From assembly GCA_024699855.1 (NCBI GenBank), contig JAMPIQ010000003.1, positions 4,154,001 through 4,218,000 on the forward strand: a stretch of DNA of 64,000 bases, read 5' to 3'. The notes beneath the pieces were generated by a model. The model did not search any database. It was not told the DNA's origin and saw nothing but the letters and a program-made list of their open reading frames with translations. Below are positions 38,045 through 51,281 of this stretch, one piece after another. The stretch comes from Aphelenchoides besseyi (lineage: Eukaryota; Nematoda; Chromadorea; Rhabditida; Aphelenchoididae). The first letter of the stretch is position 1. Each line of letters starts with the position of its first letter. Both the position numbers and the translations under genes were made by a program.

Positions 38045-41000
38045 TTTCGCGGTCCAACCGTCAAATCCGCGCTAATTGCCGAGCACTTACGCCGATCACC
38101 GAGTTCAGTCGATCGTTCGGAGGCCTGCCGGACGATCTGAAAAACGTGCAAAATGGTAATCGAAAACTTTCAACGCGATCGAAAAACGTTAACACCACGA
38201 GGAATGGCGACATATATCGAAACAACAATTCGCCGGACAAACTGCGAACATGTTCCACGGATTGCTAAACAAAGCTGCGAAAAATTCTCGTTCAAAATTT
38301 TCACAAAAATTTCCGTTCGTTTTTCTCTTTGCTCCCTCTAGAGCTTCACCACAAACAAAAGTGTCCCGAGAGAGGAACGGAGGGACGTCGGGTCTTTTCC
38401 TCTCATTCTTTTTCTTGACATGTTTCAGAACACAGCGGACTCTGCGGTGTACGTGTGGCGGACGACAAAACGAACACGCCCATCCACCAAAGAACATTCA
38501 TCCTACGTGCATGGGACATTCGAGTGACTGGCCGAGAGGCTCGTCGAGGTCACTGGGTTAAAAAAAGAAGTCGCAACAAGCGGATAACTCGCAAAGAAAC
38601 ATCGAACAAAATCGATCAACAAAAGTTTTTTTGGAAATTGGATACGGTAGGAGTATAATGACTATAATGAATTAAGGTTCAATGCATATGAACGGTTTTT
38701 AAACAAAAATCATCGCACTCATGATCATATCAATGGGTTGGATACTTTAAAACGTAATTTAATAGACGGGGAATGCCCATCTGCTAATCAATCAGTCTCC
38801 GGAGGTGCACGAAATTCGTGAATGTCCCGTGATTTTACAACGTAAAGATTTCTGCAGATGATGCAAGTAAAATGGTGGTCAGGGTTCCCCCATCACATTA
38901 ATGATTCGGAATGTTCGGTAAAGGGCGGGGGTCGTCTTGTCAGTCAACAAAACGCGCAAACCACAACAACTCTTTCGTCTTTCTGCAACAGAAAGGAAAT
39001 TTGCGTCAACGACCTCAATTTGATTAGTTGTCGAACAATACGAGAGGGTGGTCGAACAAACAAAACGATTGTTGAATCCAAATGTCAAATGACCAAACGT
39101 TATGGTACAAAAAACACTATGCACATTTTATCTAAATCTGCAGCGTCAATTGGGATTACGAGCGTGCAGAAGAGAAAGCAAATCCATTGGACATAAATGC
39201 CACGGAAGCAGCTTATGAGCGAGCAGATTCGACGTCTTTTTTTATTATCCGTACGTTCGTATGAAAAGATGCGTGGTAAATGACGTCGTGTGATTGAACA
39301 GGAGGATGTGCATAAGCGCGAAAACGCTTGGAAACGTTCGGAAAAAAACGAACACCGGGAATCAGCCTCAACGAAACAAAAAGAAGTTGAACAGCGGCAG
39401 TTGAAAGTGCGAGAGCCAAATGGAAACACGCGGCAGGGCGAAGGTCCACAGCCCCGAACGCACCGATCGTTTTACTCGATAAGATAAACCAAACATAGAA
39501 AACCTGAAGAAAGTAAACATTATGTTTGCTTGTAGTTCGTTGCATAAGAAGTGGCTTCGATTGACAAACAAAAGCGAGAAAACGAGATTGAACACTCAGC
39601 TTCTTGATTTGTTTTATACGGTAATCAACGAAGGGGTGATTCTCGCATTTGAGCAATAAACCCGCAGGCAACGAGCAAATTTATTGGCTTGCTTATTGCA
39701 TGTCATCAACGCTCTTTTTATGGCACGCATCATTCGAGTTACTATTAATGAAGATGTTGATGATACAGAAGTTGGAAACGAACAAACGGCCCTTCGGCGA
39801 GACCCAACAAGACGAAGGGCCGCGAGCGGCCAACCGAACTGTGAGGGGAACGGCGAACGTGCTGCAATGAAACAAGGTCGTTTTCCTCACGTTCCGAGCG
39901 ACGTTCCGATGCAAACGAAAAGCAATTGAGAAAACCTGCTGTTTTAAAGTCGAGAAATCACGAAGTTTTTCCTTTAGAAACAGACGGATTTTGGAAACAT
40001 AAACATTGTGTTATTTGGAACAAAAATACGGTGCTTTCGAGTCTATAAACAATGGCGGTTTGACTAGTTCGATCAAAACAATTAGCTTGTTTGGCCATCG
40101 CAAACAAAAGAACGCACCTTCAAATGTCCAAAGCAGAATGTTCGAGCGGAATTTTTTGCCAACATTTTTGAGGTTCTTTTTTTACAACAGGAAACGAGAG
40201 TCAAATTTAATTCCGAAAACCAGTAAGTCGGAAGAAAGGAACCATTGGAGCGCATTTTTGTTTCACCAGCATCGAGCTGAAAATTGAGCGGATATCGAGA
40301 ATCATCGTCACACATTTTGAACTTGAATTTGAAGTCAAAATGAAATGGGAACAAAAATCACACACGAGTTCGATTGTTGTAACCTTTCGGAAATCTTCGG
40401 ACCATAAAATTGAACTCCAACGCACAAGTTCATTTGAGCTACTGTAAGCCGAACAAAAACAATGGTATTTGTCGTTAAAAGTGCAAGAACGACCGTAGCA
40501 CACACAAAACCTTGGCGGATTACATACGAAGAAACAAACGATGAAAACAATACACGCCCAAAGTCCCGTAACAAATTTGGCCGCTGAAATTCACGTGCCC
40601 AACGAAAACACCGTGGAATTGGGTGGATGTTAAAACGTCGGACTTACCGTTAAAAATAAAACAAAATGAATCGCTCACGACATTTTCCGACGATATACGC
40701 ACTTTGTCTTTCAATCAAAGGGTTTTTTGTGAAGTCAAAGAAACTTTCAGTTCTTAATTCAATACACCATCGACTAACTTTCTCTCTGCAGGCTCGAAAT
40801 CGTCTGGTTGACAGGTGCTTTTTTGTGTACACCACGATTTGTGTGCACTTTTTACTCTACAGTCTCCATTCGCATATTTGCAACGAAAACGTGGACTCTT
40901 TGCACCATGGTAAAATGCTAATAAGTGTCCACATGGAACAAGACTCGAAGCAAATTACAAGCTCCAAAAAGATTCTGATGGTTGTTCGTTGAAATATACG

Positions 41001-44000
41001 ATAGATCTTTTACGAACACAAAAACGTGGTAGAATTCAATGATAAGCCGATTTTAAAGTGTAACATTGAAACGGATTATCCCTACAGAGAATAGATGATA
41101 AGATTGAAATGAGTGGAAAACCCAGCGACTTAGCGGGAATTACACGGCTATTCACGACGTGGAAGCCGAAAGAATCCTTCAATTACAAGTGCAAATTTGC
41201 AGCAGCTAATGGCCGCAAACAGACGTGTGTATTTCCTCTTCTAATAACAATTTCTTCTTGGTAATCGTGATGCAAATCTTCCCAACAAGATTTGTTGCAA
41301 GTAATTGAAGTTTCCGATTGCAATTCGTGCACAAAACACAAACATGTGGGTGTAAACGGAATGATTAAAAGCGAAGATAATCAAAAATTTTAAAAATGAA
41401 TACAAATTCCTATTTTAGAATACAAAACATTTTCAGGTTTGCAGAAAATACACGCCATCATGTAAAACGACTCCCGATGCTTATGTAGACCTTTGACTGG
41501 AACAAACGGACACGTGTTTCTTATCAGTCGAATAGCAAGATTGTGGACCCCGATTTTAGCGAGTTTCCATTTTTATTCTGCTTCGCACATAATTAAAAAG
41601 GATGGAAAGAACAAAACAAGCTGTCAACTTCAGGGCACATACTTCAGATGACCGTAAGCCCGCGAGGACAATAACAACTGATAGTGAACGGTGTTATATA
41701 GCGCCCAAGAACCCACGATAAGTTACTGCAGTACTGACTGTCGGTATGAGACGATCAACAAAAAGATTGATGTCTTGCAGTCACGTTGCTTTTTGCTGCG
41801 TTCACCATTTTCTTCTGCCGCCAACGATGACGAGTTTGTTCTCGTATGATGGAGTGTGTAGGCTGATTGATCGCAATTATCACAATCGAATGCGCGGTGT
41901 TTTCGAGACGACTGTAGCTGATGAAAACTTTTACGACAGGCGGGATTTCATCGCATGACATAAGCAATGGCATTGAGATTCGTGAAACTAACCACGTGGT
42001 TATTATGGCGGCTGGTTAAAAACTGATACGTGATGACAACAGAAGTACGTGTTGCACTGGTTAATACAAACCACGTGGTTTGTTTAACAATTCGTGTCAA
42101 CCACAAAGCGGAAACTGTCAATTCGGTTCATTAAAAACCAATTGTAAGTGCAACCTCAAAGGACACTTTACGTATCGCTTAGATTCAAATATCATCGTAC
42201 TGTCCTTGATATAAGAGTATGCTCGAGCAACCCATCTTTTTTGTTTATCAATCGTCTGTTTTGCACTTAACGAGAAAAAACAACGTAGCTGATGCTCGCG
42301 ATCGATTTCAACGAATTGACAACGTTGTACACACATGGCGACCCCTAAAATTCGACTTGTTTGCCCGCACAACTAGAAACTAATTTATGACCATGAACCT
42401 AACAACCGCATAAACCAGGTCGATGCCTTCGAGTGTTGCACTATGTATTACCGTAATCATTAGGAGATAAAAAAAGCGAAAAGTCACGTTTTACTCGTAC
42501 TTTTTCATGTGTCGGTTTTGCAATGGAAATCAAAAGGCAAAACAGAAAGTTGCGAGCCGCTCAAATTTTGTCAAACAAGGCCGAACAATCAGAACGGCCC
42601 AAGAACGATGAGGATTGATGAGCTGTCCGCTATGGTCGAAAGTGGCGGCTACTCTTAGTGTGCTTTCTGCTGATAGTGCCGAGGATTTGACATCCCCGTT
42701 CGTTGTTTTTTTTCGTTGTATCGTTCTATTAGTGTTGGCCATAGCCACGCCTTCTAACGGCCGCTTACTTCGTTCCATCTCGTACCGATGGCACGGGCAA
42801 ATACGTTGCGAGCCAATGCTTTTGGCCATGCTTTTCTACGCTAGCGGGCATGTTCCCCGAGTTTCTCGATTGCCGCTTTTTTTAACACTCAGCGAATTTG
42901 TTGCGACGAACTTCAAATTCGAGTGGCTCATTGCGTGTCATCGATTGCATGCGTATTGTCTTTGGGGGTCTGATAACAAAAATTACCATACGCCAAAAGC
43001 ACAGAGGAGAAACGATTGAAATCGACAATAATTGTCAATAGTCGACAAGTAAAGAAAAAGAATGCGAAAAAACGATCAACGAATATAATTCGATTTCAAT
43101 GAGATGAACGAATTATTTTCGCGAGTTTTCATGTGACTGTAGTTTTTTACTTCGTAGGGACCAGGAAGAAAATTAGAGTCACTGGCACCAAGTGGTACGA
43201 TTGGTCAGACGATGGTTTTAATTTCATAATTCCCACATACCAAAAGAAATCACGACTACGTAACGCAAATCGCTTATTGAGCTTCGACCAGTCGGTAAAG
43301 AAAAGCGGATCAACGGCTTTGTGATGTCGTGGGCCAAGAAATAGCAATCACAAGACTACTGTGGAGTTTCGATTCGCAAACACATGGCAAAATTAAAAAG
43401 GGATTGTGCCTTTCAGTGCCGTCCACAAATGCGTAATATGATTACAAGCGTGTGTATACAGTAACCGTTAACGTATTAAAGTCCGAATTCATAAACTTTA
43501 GCTCTGTGGTTGTCGGTCACTCGTTAATGAACTAGAAAAGAGAATCACGAGAGTAACCAAAATCTTACGTTTATGATCGAGTTAGTGTTGCAAAATTCGT
43601 CCAAAAAACGTCTGCTGAGTTGATTTCCGTCGTCGAATCTAATTTTCACCAACTTCTCCAAATTGGAAGTGCGCGAAAAAACAGTGAAAGCTAATTAAAC
43701 AAACAACGTGATGCTGTGAATGTCCATTTCAACATTCTAACTAATAAATCAAATACGAGTGTAAAATCATAGTCACAGGTTGAAACCACGATTCGTTTTT
43801 ACGAGTCGGTTTGAACTTTTAGTCATAAACAGACTTTCGCCAACAAAAACTTTTTGTTTAAGATCGACATTTCACCTGTTATAAAGTGAGTAATTGAAGA
43901 AACGAAGAGAAACAACGTGTTTCATGACAAAGGACAAGATAAGCAGGAAGCTAAGTTCAGTGTCTCGGTTCACAATGCACTCTGGACAGTTCGGAATTCG

Positions 44001-45426
44001 AACTCTCACAGTTGCCGTCCGAATAAGTGAGTTGACTCGACCGCTTTTGAGCAAAAAACCGCAGATGATAAGGAAAGCCGCAGTTGAGTGTTCGATTGTT
44101 CGAATTAGAAGAGTCGAGAATGAACGTAAATGTAAAATTAAATCTGTATTTTTTGGACCACCTTCGACTTTCAACTACAAAATGTCTCGGAATTGAGAAG
44201 GATATGTGAAGTCAAGCTCTTTCTCTTCACTTCAATCGGAGACGATTACGGTGCCGATGCTGCGAAAAGCTGAAAGATACAAAAAATGGAAGGAAGTTCC
44301 GAGTGTTCGTTGGGCGGCGTTGTCGAACTCATTGCAACGAAATGAAGTGGTCTTTAAAGAAACGGGAGGAGAAAACGACAAATTGAAATAATTTCAAGGA
44401 AACTTTTTAGCAACGGTAAACCAGCAACGACACGCGGTCGATCAAACCAAAGCGAACGAAAACGTGCGTTCGTTTCGAAGAGGTCGGGGAACACAAAAAG
44501 TGTAATAAAAGTTGGGGGTAGCCAGTCGTAAAATTTCGACTTCTCCAGCAATTGGCATATGCATAAGAATGAAAGATGATTCGCGCATCTAACATCAAAA
44601 TGTTGACATTCGAATGTTTTTGATCGAATCAATTTCTCTACAAATTCAAAGCTAAACGTGTTGTTGATTAATCCAATGTATATTTCGAATCTTACGATGA
44701 GCGCTATCTTCAGTATGAGACGATAACCTACAGTAAGTTGTTTGTTACATCATTTCACTTACCAATCGGTGGGAGCAATTTTCGACGACACTCGTTTCCT
44801 TCTCGATGATGAAAAACAAACCCCAATTTCGTTTGTCGATTCATCAAATTCAATCGCAAATGTACGTGCTTTTTATCCACAATCGAAATTATGCGTCTTT
44901 CAACTCGATTGCGTGAATGGTTCAAGGTTATCACGACTGTTTCAAAAGTATAGATTTTGGATTAGAACTACGCAGTCAATACCAAGTTTTTGTCTGTTTA
45001 TTTCCAAACGATTTGAGAGGAAATTTCCGTCGTCCACTTCTCCGTATGGGAATTACGAAGGTCAACTTTGATCTAAGTTGTTAATAGAAGATTGCACGTG
45101 TTGATTCGTTTATTTGACTATTAGTTTGGAATCATAACTACGAGTAATAAAGAGGGATTTAAGAGATATAGAAATTATGGGCGATGCGACCGTACGAGTT
45201 GGAATAGTTGACTACTGGGTTTGGAAAATGCACTAAAAGACCGGATAGAATACCGGGAATGAGACCATTAACATTTCTGGCTAAACGCCACGTCAAAAAG
45301 TAACCGTAAATGAGCAGTGAGTAGATTTAGAAATTGCAAATTAGAAAGAATTGGCATTAAGAATTGTAAAGAAATGCACTGAACGCTCTCACTATGATGT
45401 GTACAAGAGGATTAGTAACTGAAGAA
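38045..45426. other. 7.4-kb stretch with no supported gene
   Basis: Many frames of 60-150 codons on both strands mirror each other (38250-38561 +/38189-38497 -; 39213-39671 -/39290-39487 +; 42615-43019 +/42530-42829 -). None contains a recognisable domain or exon chain. The first few hundred bases should hold the promoter of the nuclear receptor. Two CACGTG-centred palindromes lie at 41989-42082. No RNA gene was recognised. Confidence 0.45.
41989..42082. promoter_or_regulatory. Pair of CACGTG (E-box) palindromes
   Basis: TAACCACGTGGTTA at 41989-42002 (14-bp perfect palindrome) and CAAACCACGTGGTTTG at 42067-42082 (16-bp perfect palindrome), 78 bp from start to start. Both centre on CACGTG, the recognition core of bHLH/bZIP dimers (Myc/Max, USF, MLX types). 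The role is inferred only. Confidence 0.5.
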
Positions 45427-48131
45427 TTAAAGTTTTGTGTTGCCGGGCAAATTCTCGAAGCTTCCTTGAACCGAACGATACGATGGCGGTGGACTGCAGT
45501 TGCGTGGTAATGGCGGCGGTACGACCTCATAACAGCCAGCAGGTAAAACTGGTGAATTATAAGGAGCGCAACCCTCACTTATCGACGAAATCAATGGACG
45601 TTGTGTTTCGACTCCCTAAAACGTTCAATAAACTTCGATTCAATTAGACGGAACTCACATATTGAGTCTTCTGATTGTCTTCGTATGTTCGAATTGCGGA
45701 CAAGCAACGATTGACGGCATCTGGATCCAATGGTCGATCGTACGCGTGAGTAAACGGATTCTTGAAGCCACCAAAACAATCGCAAAAGCAGCCACGAACC
45801 ATCTGAAACGAATCAACAATAAGTTTAACGAAACAAGTTGTTTGAAGAATAACACGAGAGTTTAGTCGAAATCTTCAAATGCCATCGAAACCCAACGCCG
45901 TGAAATTGCAACATAACCAACTGACTCGCGAGCTCGTTCGCTCCGAGATCTTCGAAGACGCAATCGGAAATTATGTGAACTCGATCAAACTCGAGCGTTT
46001 AAAACCAAATGAGCGAAGAGATAAATCGACAAGTTCGATTGCATTCGCCGGACACTAAAAGTTCTCTTTGTTCCGAACGAGGCGGCACAATAAGAAACTC
46101 GTAAAAAGCGTGAAACTGCGGAGTTCCCCCCCTGATGACAATAAAAAACGAAGAGCCGAAGGTGATAAGAAACGACATTGAATCATCGACACTAAATTGG
46201 GACATTCGGGACAAACAAATGACTGTTTTGAAATCCGCGTTGTTGGGTCCGATTAACCGGAACAAAAACCAGGATCCCATTCTTCTTTTTATTCGCAATT
46301 GCAGCTGTTCAAAATCCCCTCGTTTTCAAGCATAACAAATGCCCACACGCAAACAACCACGAATTTCAGTTGCATCTCGAAACGTGAGTCTCAATTCACG
46401 TTACCGCCAATTTTCGGGCTTTCGAAATCGCCAAATAGACGGGATTCCGACACGCCAACCGCTTAGACGTTAATTTGCAAATTACACTCATGGCCTATGA
46501 AGACCAACAGATTTGGTCTGTCTGCTCATTTCTGGTGTCAATGGACTCGAAAATGGACACGAGTCGGTGGATAGAACGAAAAAACGGAAAACGAAAAACT
46601 GCTGTAGTCCGCAAAAACGACAAAAAGAAGTCGGCCAACGGCACGAAGCTCTTGGTCCTCTTTTTTGCTTTGGATTGAAATGCGGGAGCGTTGAAATTAC
46701 TCGCCATCTTTCTGCTTGGACACGTGAAATTGCAACAAAATTGAAAAAAAACAGCCAGCGGCGTTTGGGTTTAGAAAAAAACCACGTTCTAACGTCGAGT
46801 TTGCGCGTTGTAATGAGAAACAAGAGATATTTAAGAAGAGCGGAACAAACCGCTGGAGTCTTCACTCCTTGTTGACTCAAGAGCTTACATCTGTTGTCAG
46901 ACGGGAGTGATTAGCCCACACGTAAACTTTTCGGAGCTTTCATTCAACCTCTTTGACTGCTTAATTCACTTGTAACCTGATCACGACGTGACCTCATTGT
47001 TCGAAAGAATAACAATCACTTTGCAAAATCTCACACTAATCGTAACTTAAAACTCGAACAATTTCTTCGACTAATCAATTCTGCTAATTGGTTCTCAAAG
47101 CTTACCATAAAGATCCCTGACATCATGATGATCAAACACATGAAACAGAGAATGATCATATTGAACGGCGATCCACTGGTCTCGGTATCCATTGCAATCA
47201 ACGCTGCAGCCACTTGTGCAACACCGCCGCTTCCAATTGTTGGAGTTTTCAAGTGACACGAACTGCCGAATCGTCTTCGAGGACACCTAAAACTATCCAA
47301 ATGAACGAACGAAACACGCGCAATAAGCAGAAAATGTTCGTCAGTTGTCTACAAAACGTCTTCGATTCCTTTACTCGCACAACTCCCGACTTTAGATAAT
47401 GAGAAAACAAACACAATCCTCAACGTCAATTCTTGTTAAGTGTAATGCCTCATTCTTGGACGTACAACCCAAGTCGAGTTCGTCTTACTCGACTATCCAA
47501 TTCCTTCGAACAGCCCACAAAAACAGAAAACCAAACGAAAACACGTCTCGGCCTTTTAGACCACATGGCAAAAAAGTCAGCGACGAACGTGCCAAGAGCG
47601 TCGAAGTAAAAGAGCGCCCAAAAATTTTGTTTATGCCGTTGAACTTTGAAATCTTGGAAACGTTAACTTCCCAATCACTTACCGACATTTCAACAGTCCA
47701 TGATGGACATTGAAAAGTGCCTGATCGGCGGTGCTGCTGAACGTCAAATTGAAAAGATCGCATTGATCCAAAGGAACATTGAAATCTGTTGGAATCAGAC
47801 GATCGTACGAGGAATTGAACTCCGGATGAATAGTTTCATTTAGTAGAGAACCTAAATGCAAATTAATAAGCCGGAAACAACAACAAGTTTGAAGGAACGC
47901 AATTCTATAATTCAAGTTGAAAGCTTGTTCGAAAAGAACGCAAAAGCTGGACAAACTTTGGATGCACGACAGTTAATTGGCATTCAATTTACCTGGTGTG
48001 TCAACGGCAATCCAATCAGTCGGATCGATGGTATGCGTTGATTCGTGTCGTACGTTTTCGTTCAAATCGCCGTATTCGATGTACGGCACTCCACCATAGC
48101 AACACAAAAGAAGCAAATGGAGGGTCTCCAT
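45427..48131 (-). CDS. Type I membrane protein with Cys-rich and PPxY tail, 273 aa, unrecognised
   Basis: Five exons on the minus strand (48131-47993, 47851-47683, 47286-47106, 45802-45659, 45615-45427) total 822 nt with all phases matching. Layout: signal-peptide-like start METLHLLLLCCYGG; a lumenal or extracellular part with sequons (NETIHPEF, NSSYDR, NLTFSS) and a few cysteines (QCDLF, LKCRCPRR, SSCH); one transmembrane helix (about residues 144-163, FNMIILCFMCLIIMMSGIFM); a juxtamembrane Cys cluster (RGCFCDCFGG) likely to be acylated; and a Pro-rich tail with PPPSY at residues 253-257, a PPxY WW-domain ligand. The fourth intron is 1.3 kb, others short. PPxY tails commonly recruit NEDD4-type ubiquitin ligases; that role is inference. 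No family recognised. Confidence 0.72.
45803..47105 (-). other. 1.3-kb intron of the type I membrane-protein gene
   Basis: Bounded by donor ATG|GTAAGC and acceptor TTTCAG. Frames inside on both strands (46475-46880) mirror each other, with no domain or splice context. Confidence 0.5.
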
Positions 48132-51100
48132 TTGATCTAAACATCTTTCAATATCGATGACTAAGAAATCGCGCAACAAAACAGCGCGAAACGACCACCG
48201 ATTGTAATGTTATGGTGTGTGTCAAAGTCGATAATCGACGATCATCTAACACAGAAAGAATAAGTGTGCCCGTTGGAATTTGCTTAATTTTCCAATTCAT
48301 TCGTTGGAAAAGCGTTGTCGACGAAATCGGATAGCTGTGGTTACGTAAATCGACAACAACAACGTAGCGTTGAGTCAAAAGAAGGGCAAAAATTGAACGG
48401 AAATGCGGATTTCAGTCAAATAGGCGGTCAGATTGTCGATAATGATAAGAACGAAGACTAAACATCGGCTTTCCAAAGCTCAGGCTTCTCAACATCGAAT
48501 TCGCATACGAACACGATTCATTAATTAGGTCCTGACGGACTTTAAATTTTTTGGTTGAAAACCCAAAGGAAATCGAACGATTGAAATTGTCTTCATCAAC
48601 ACAAAGTTGCAAAAACAAACAGAAATATAAGCGATTACGTTCAATGAAAAAGGTCGTACTCGACGCGTACATTCGTTAATTAACGTCCACTTCATTCTCA
48701 GCCAACCAAAAGTTAATAACCAATTCCGTTGATCTCTTCTTTGGACAACCACGCAATCCTCTACGACACGAAAATATGAATCAAAAAGAAGTTCGAACTC
48801 AACAATAAGAGCCGAGATTAATGTCAATCATCATCGCTTTCCGGCTCTCGCGTTTAGACGAGCACAATTGGGCAAAAAATGACGACTTTCGTAGTTGTCT
48901 CGTTATTCGAAAGCGTTCTACTCAAGCATGAGCAATAAGTCTTAAGTCAGCAAACTAAAGACCCGAAGGTGCCAAGCGTGGTGGGAAATTCCAGAAGGTA
49001 AAAACGAAGCGCGAAATGGCCAAAAACGAATGACGAGATGATTTTAAAATTTCTTTTCACCCACTTATTTCATTCTTATTGGAGATTATCAAAAGGACAA
49101 GCCCCTAAACCGCTTTACATCCATTAGTCTGTATTAAAGTCGTAATTCTCTTCACCGACTTGAAATTCTGCATCCGAAAAGACATCCAAGTTTCCATGAT
49201 TCACACTCACGAACACGCAATTTTGCATTCGTTTTAGTTGCCTGTTGACATCACAGTCGAACAAACTTACCGTAGTTGTCATCTAAGATTCTTCGACGAC
49301 TCTAAAACCTCGTTACAACTAAACAGTGTGGTTGGTGTGCAAATCTCATGTGCAAAACCGTTGACAAATGAGCCAAGACTGCGGACTTCCGTATCACACG
49401 TCGGTTTAAATGGCATTGAAACTGACGGAAATCGCATTTTTTACCGCAAAACGTGTGTTGAACAAAAAAGACTCACGAAAACGTAACTGTCGACTGTTGA
49501 TCTAATTGATACAAACCGAATTACACTCAATTACGCAGTAAATCGATTATCTCTCCTCACGTGTAAGCTCCTTCAAATGTTTTTGTTCATTGCTTCAAAA
49601 ACTGACGTCCCTCAAATCTTTAAATGGACCAGTCGGTTTTTGTGAACAAAAGGAATGGATGATAAATGACCGAAATGAAGAGTCCTGATGGAGCGGCCAG
49701 AAGACGAACTCGTTTAAACAAAACCCTCACGGTTCACAGTGCACGCCAAACGTACTACACCGTACTCTCATCGAAACTTGAAGGTTCTTGAGCATAAAAG
49801 ACAGAAAAATGCAAAAGTTTTGCGAGATCGTCGTTTCAACAATCTCCGATGTCGTTTCTCCCATGCATATCAATGACGACTAACTTCATGGTCCCTACGT
49901 ACTTCCCGTTTTAGTCAGCATCATTAGTTGTGTGCCGAAGCAGTAAATAACAATGCAATTCATATTTTACGAGGGTATAACTTGAAGGGCCATTGAAGGA
50001 AAATAAACGTCAATTCGGGATTTAATCGATCCGAACTTGTGTTTGAGTGAGTTGTAGACCGCTGGATCGGGTATTCTCACTTATCATAAAAATACAACAA
50101 AAAGAAGAGGAAACCGAGAAGAAAAAGAAAGGCTATGTACCGTGAAAATCGAATTATGAACCCAAAACAGACGACTAAGACGCCGAAAGACGGGAAGCGA
50201 AGTTCCACAAATTGCGGTCGTCTCACTTACAAGTACGAACGTTTAAGCGAAAATCGACACCAGAAATACAATAGTCATTAAATAACAATAGGTAGGTGAT
50301 GTGATTAGCATCAATATCCAAGCCTGTTTAGTTGTGTTATGTTCGCGAATAGCACGGACACTTCTACAAACTTTCTTGGAATCGCGATGTTTCCGCAAGT
50401 AATTAAAAAGCGTGTGAAAATGTTGGTACCAACTTACGACTTTAATTAAAAGGAAAAACAAGGATTCGAAGATTGAAAGAACGATTGAGTATATTCTTAT
50501 GAAAAGCTAATGAAGCCGAGATGAATTGTCGAACAATCCGATTTGCATTCCTAACACGCGAGTCAACAGTGACGGTTATCTTCATCGGTAAGGAATTCCG
50601 AGTGCCAAACAAGAGTTTACGTTTAATTTAAGACAAAAAACTCCGTCAAGAAGCGGTCCTATTGATTAGCACGTCCGTTTGCCACTTCTTTCGAACTCCA
50701 TTTGAATCGACGGGCACTTTGAAACGCAAAAAATTGCGCTTCCTTTCAAACTCCATCGTCCCATTCTTTTTAATATCCTCGAAGCAAAGACGAAAACTCA
50801 TTAGAATGTCGGTCAATACGAAAATAATGAATTGCGTGCCCACAAATTCTCATTCAACAATCGACGGAATTCTGATAAACAGCGAGAAGTAATGTTGCGT
50901 GTCGCTAACCAACTTTTCATTCAAAGGTTCTGCAAAAAAGACTACCGAATCGGCTGAACTACGGTACTTTGATGTCGAGTTTGACGTTTGCAAAGCGAAG
51001 TCCAATCTCGAACAAATTTTCAAAAATGGAAATAGGTCAACGAGTCAAGAGATCAAAGGAAATGAGCACGAAAATGTAAGTCGCATGTCTATTGTTGTTG

Positions 51101-51281
51101 TCCGTTGAATAAACAAATCGGACAGTTCACGTTGTTGTTCGATTCCTTAAAGTCGCCGCTCAATCGATTTTCCGTTTTTCTCGACTGACACGTGAATGAA
51201 CAAAATGATCTGAGCAATCGAATTCGTTAATCGAGTTTATTTCGATGTCAACATGAAAGCAAATGTCCGAGTAAAAGTGGA
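48132..51281. other. 3.1-kb intergenic stretch, no gene supported
   Basis: AT-rich, with short frames on both strands and no domain. It should contain the promoter of the type I membrane-protein gene (near 48.1-48.5 kb) and the 3' UTR of the Rho-like gene just below 51282. Confidence 0.45.

Noticed and set aside
39213..39671. 152-codon minus frame
   Set aside because: Overlapped by + strand frames of similar length; composition unlike the recognised coding exons.
42615..43019. 134-codon + frame with hydrophobic stretches
   Set aside because: Complementary minus frame in the same place and no splice or start context; shadow-type open sequence.
46475..46880. Frames of 120-130 codons on both strands
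   Set aside because: They lie in the 1.3-kb intron of the type I membrane-protein gene and mirror each other.
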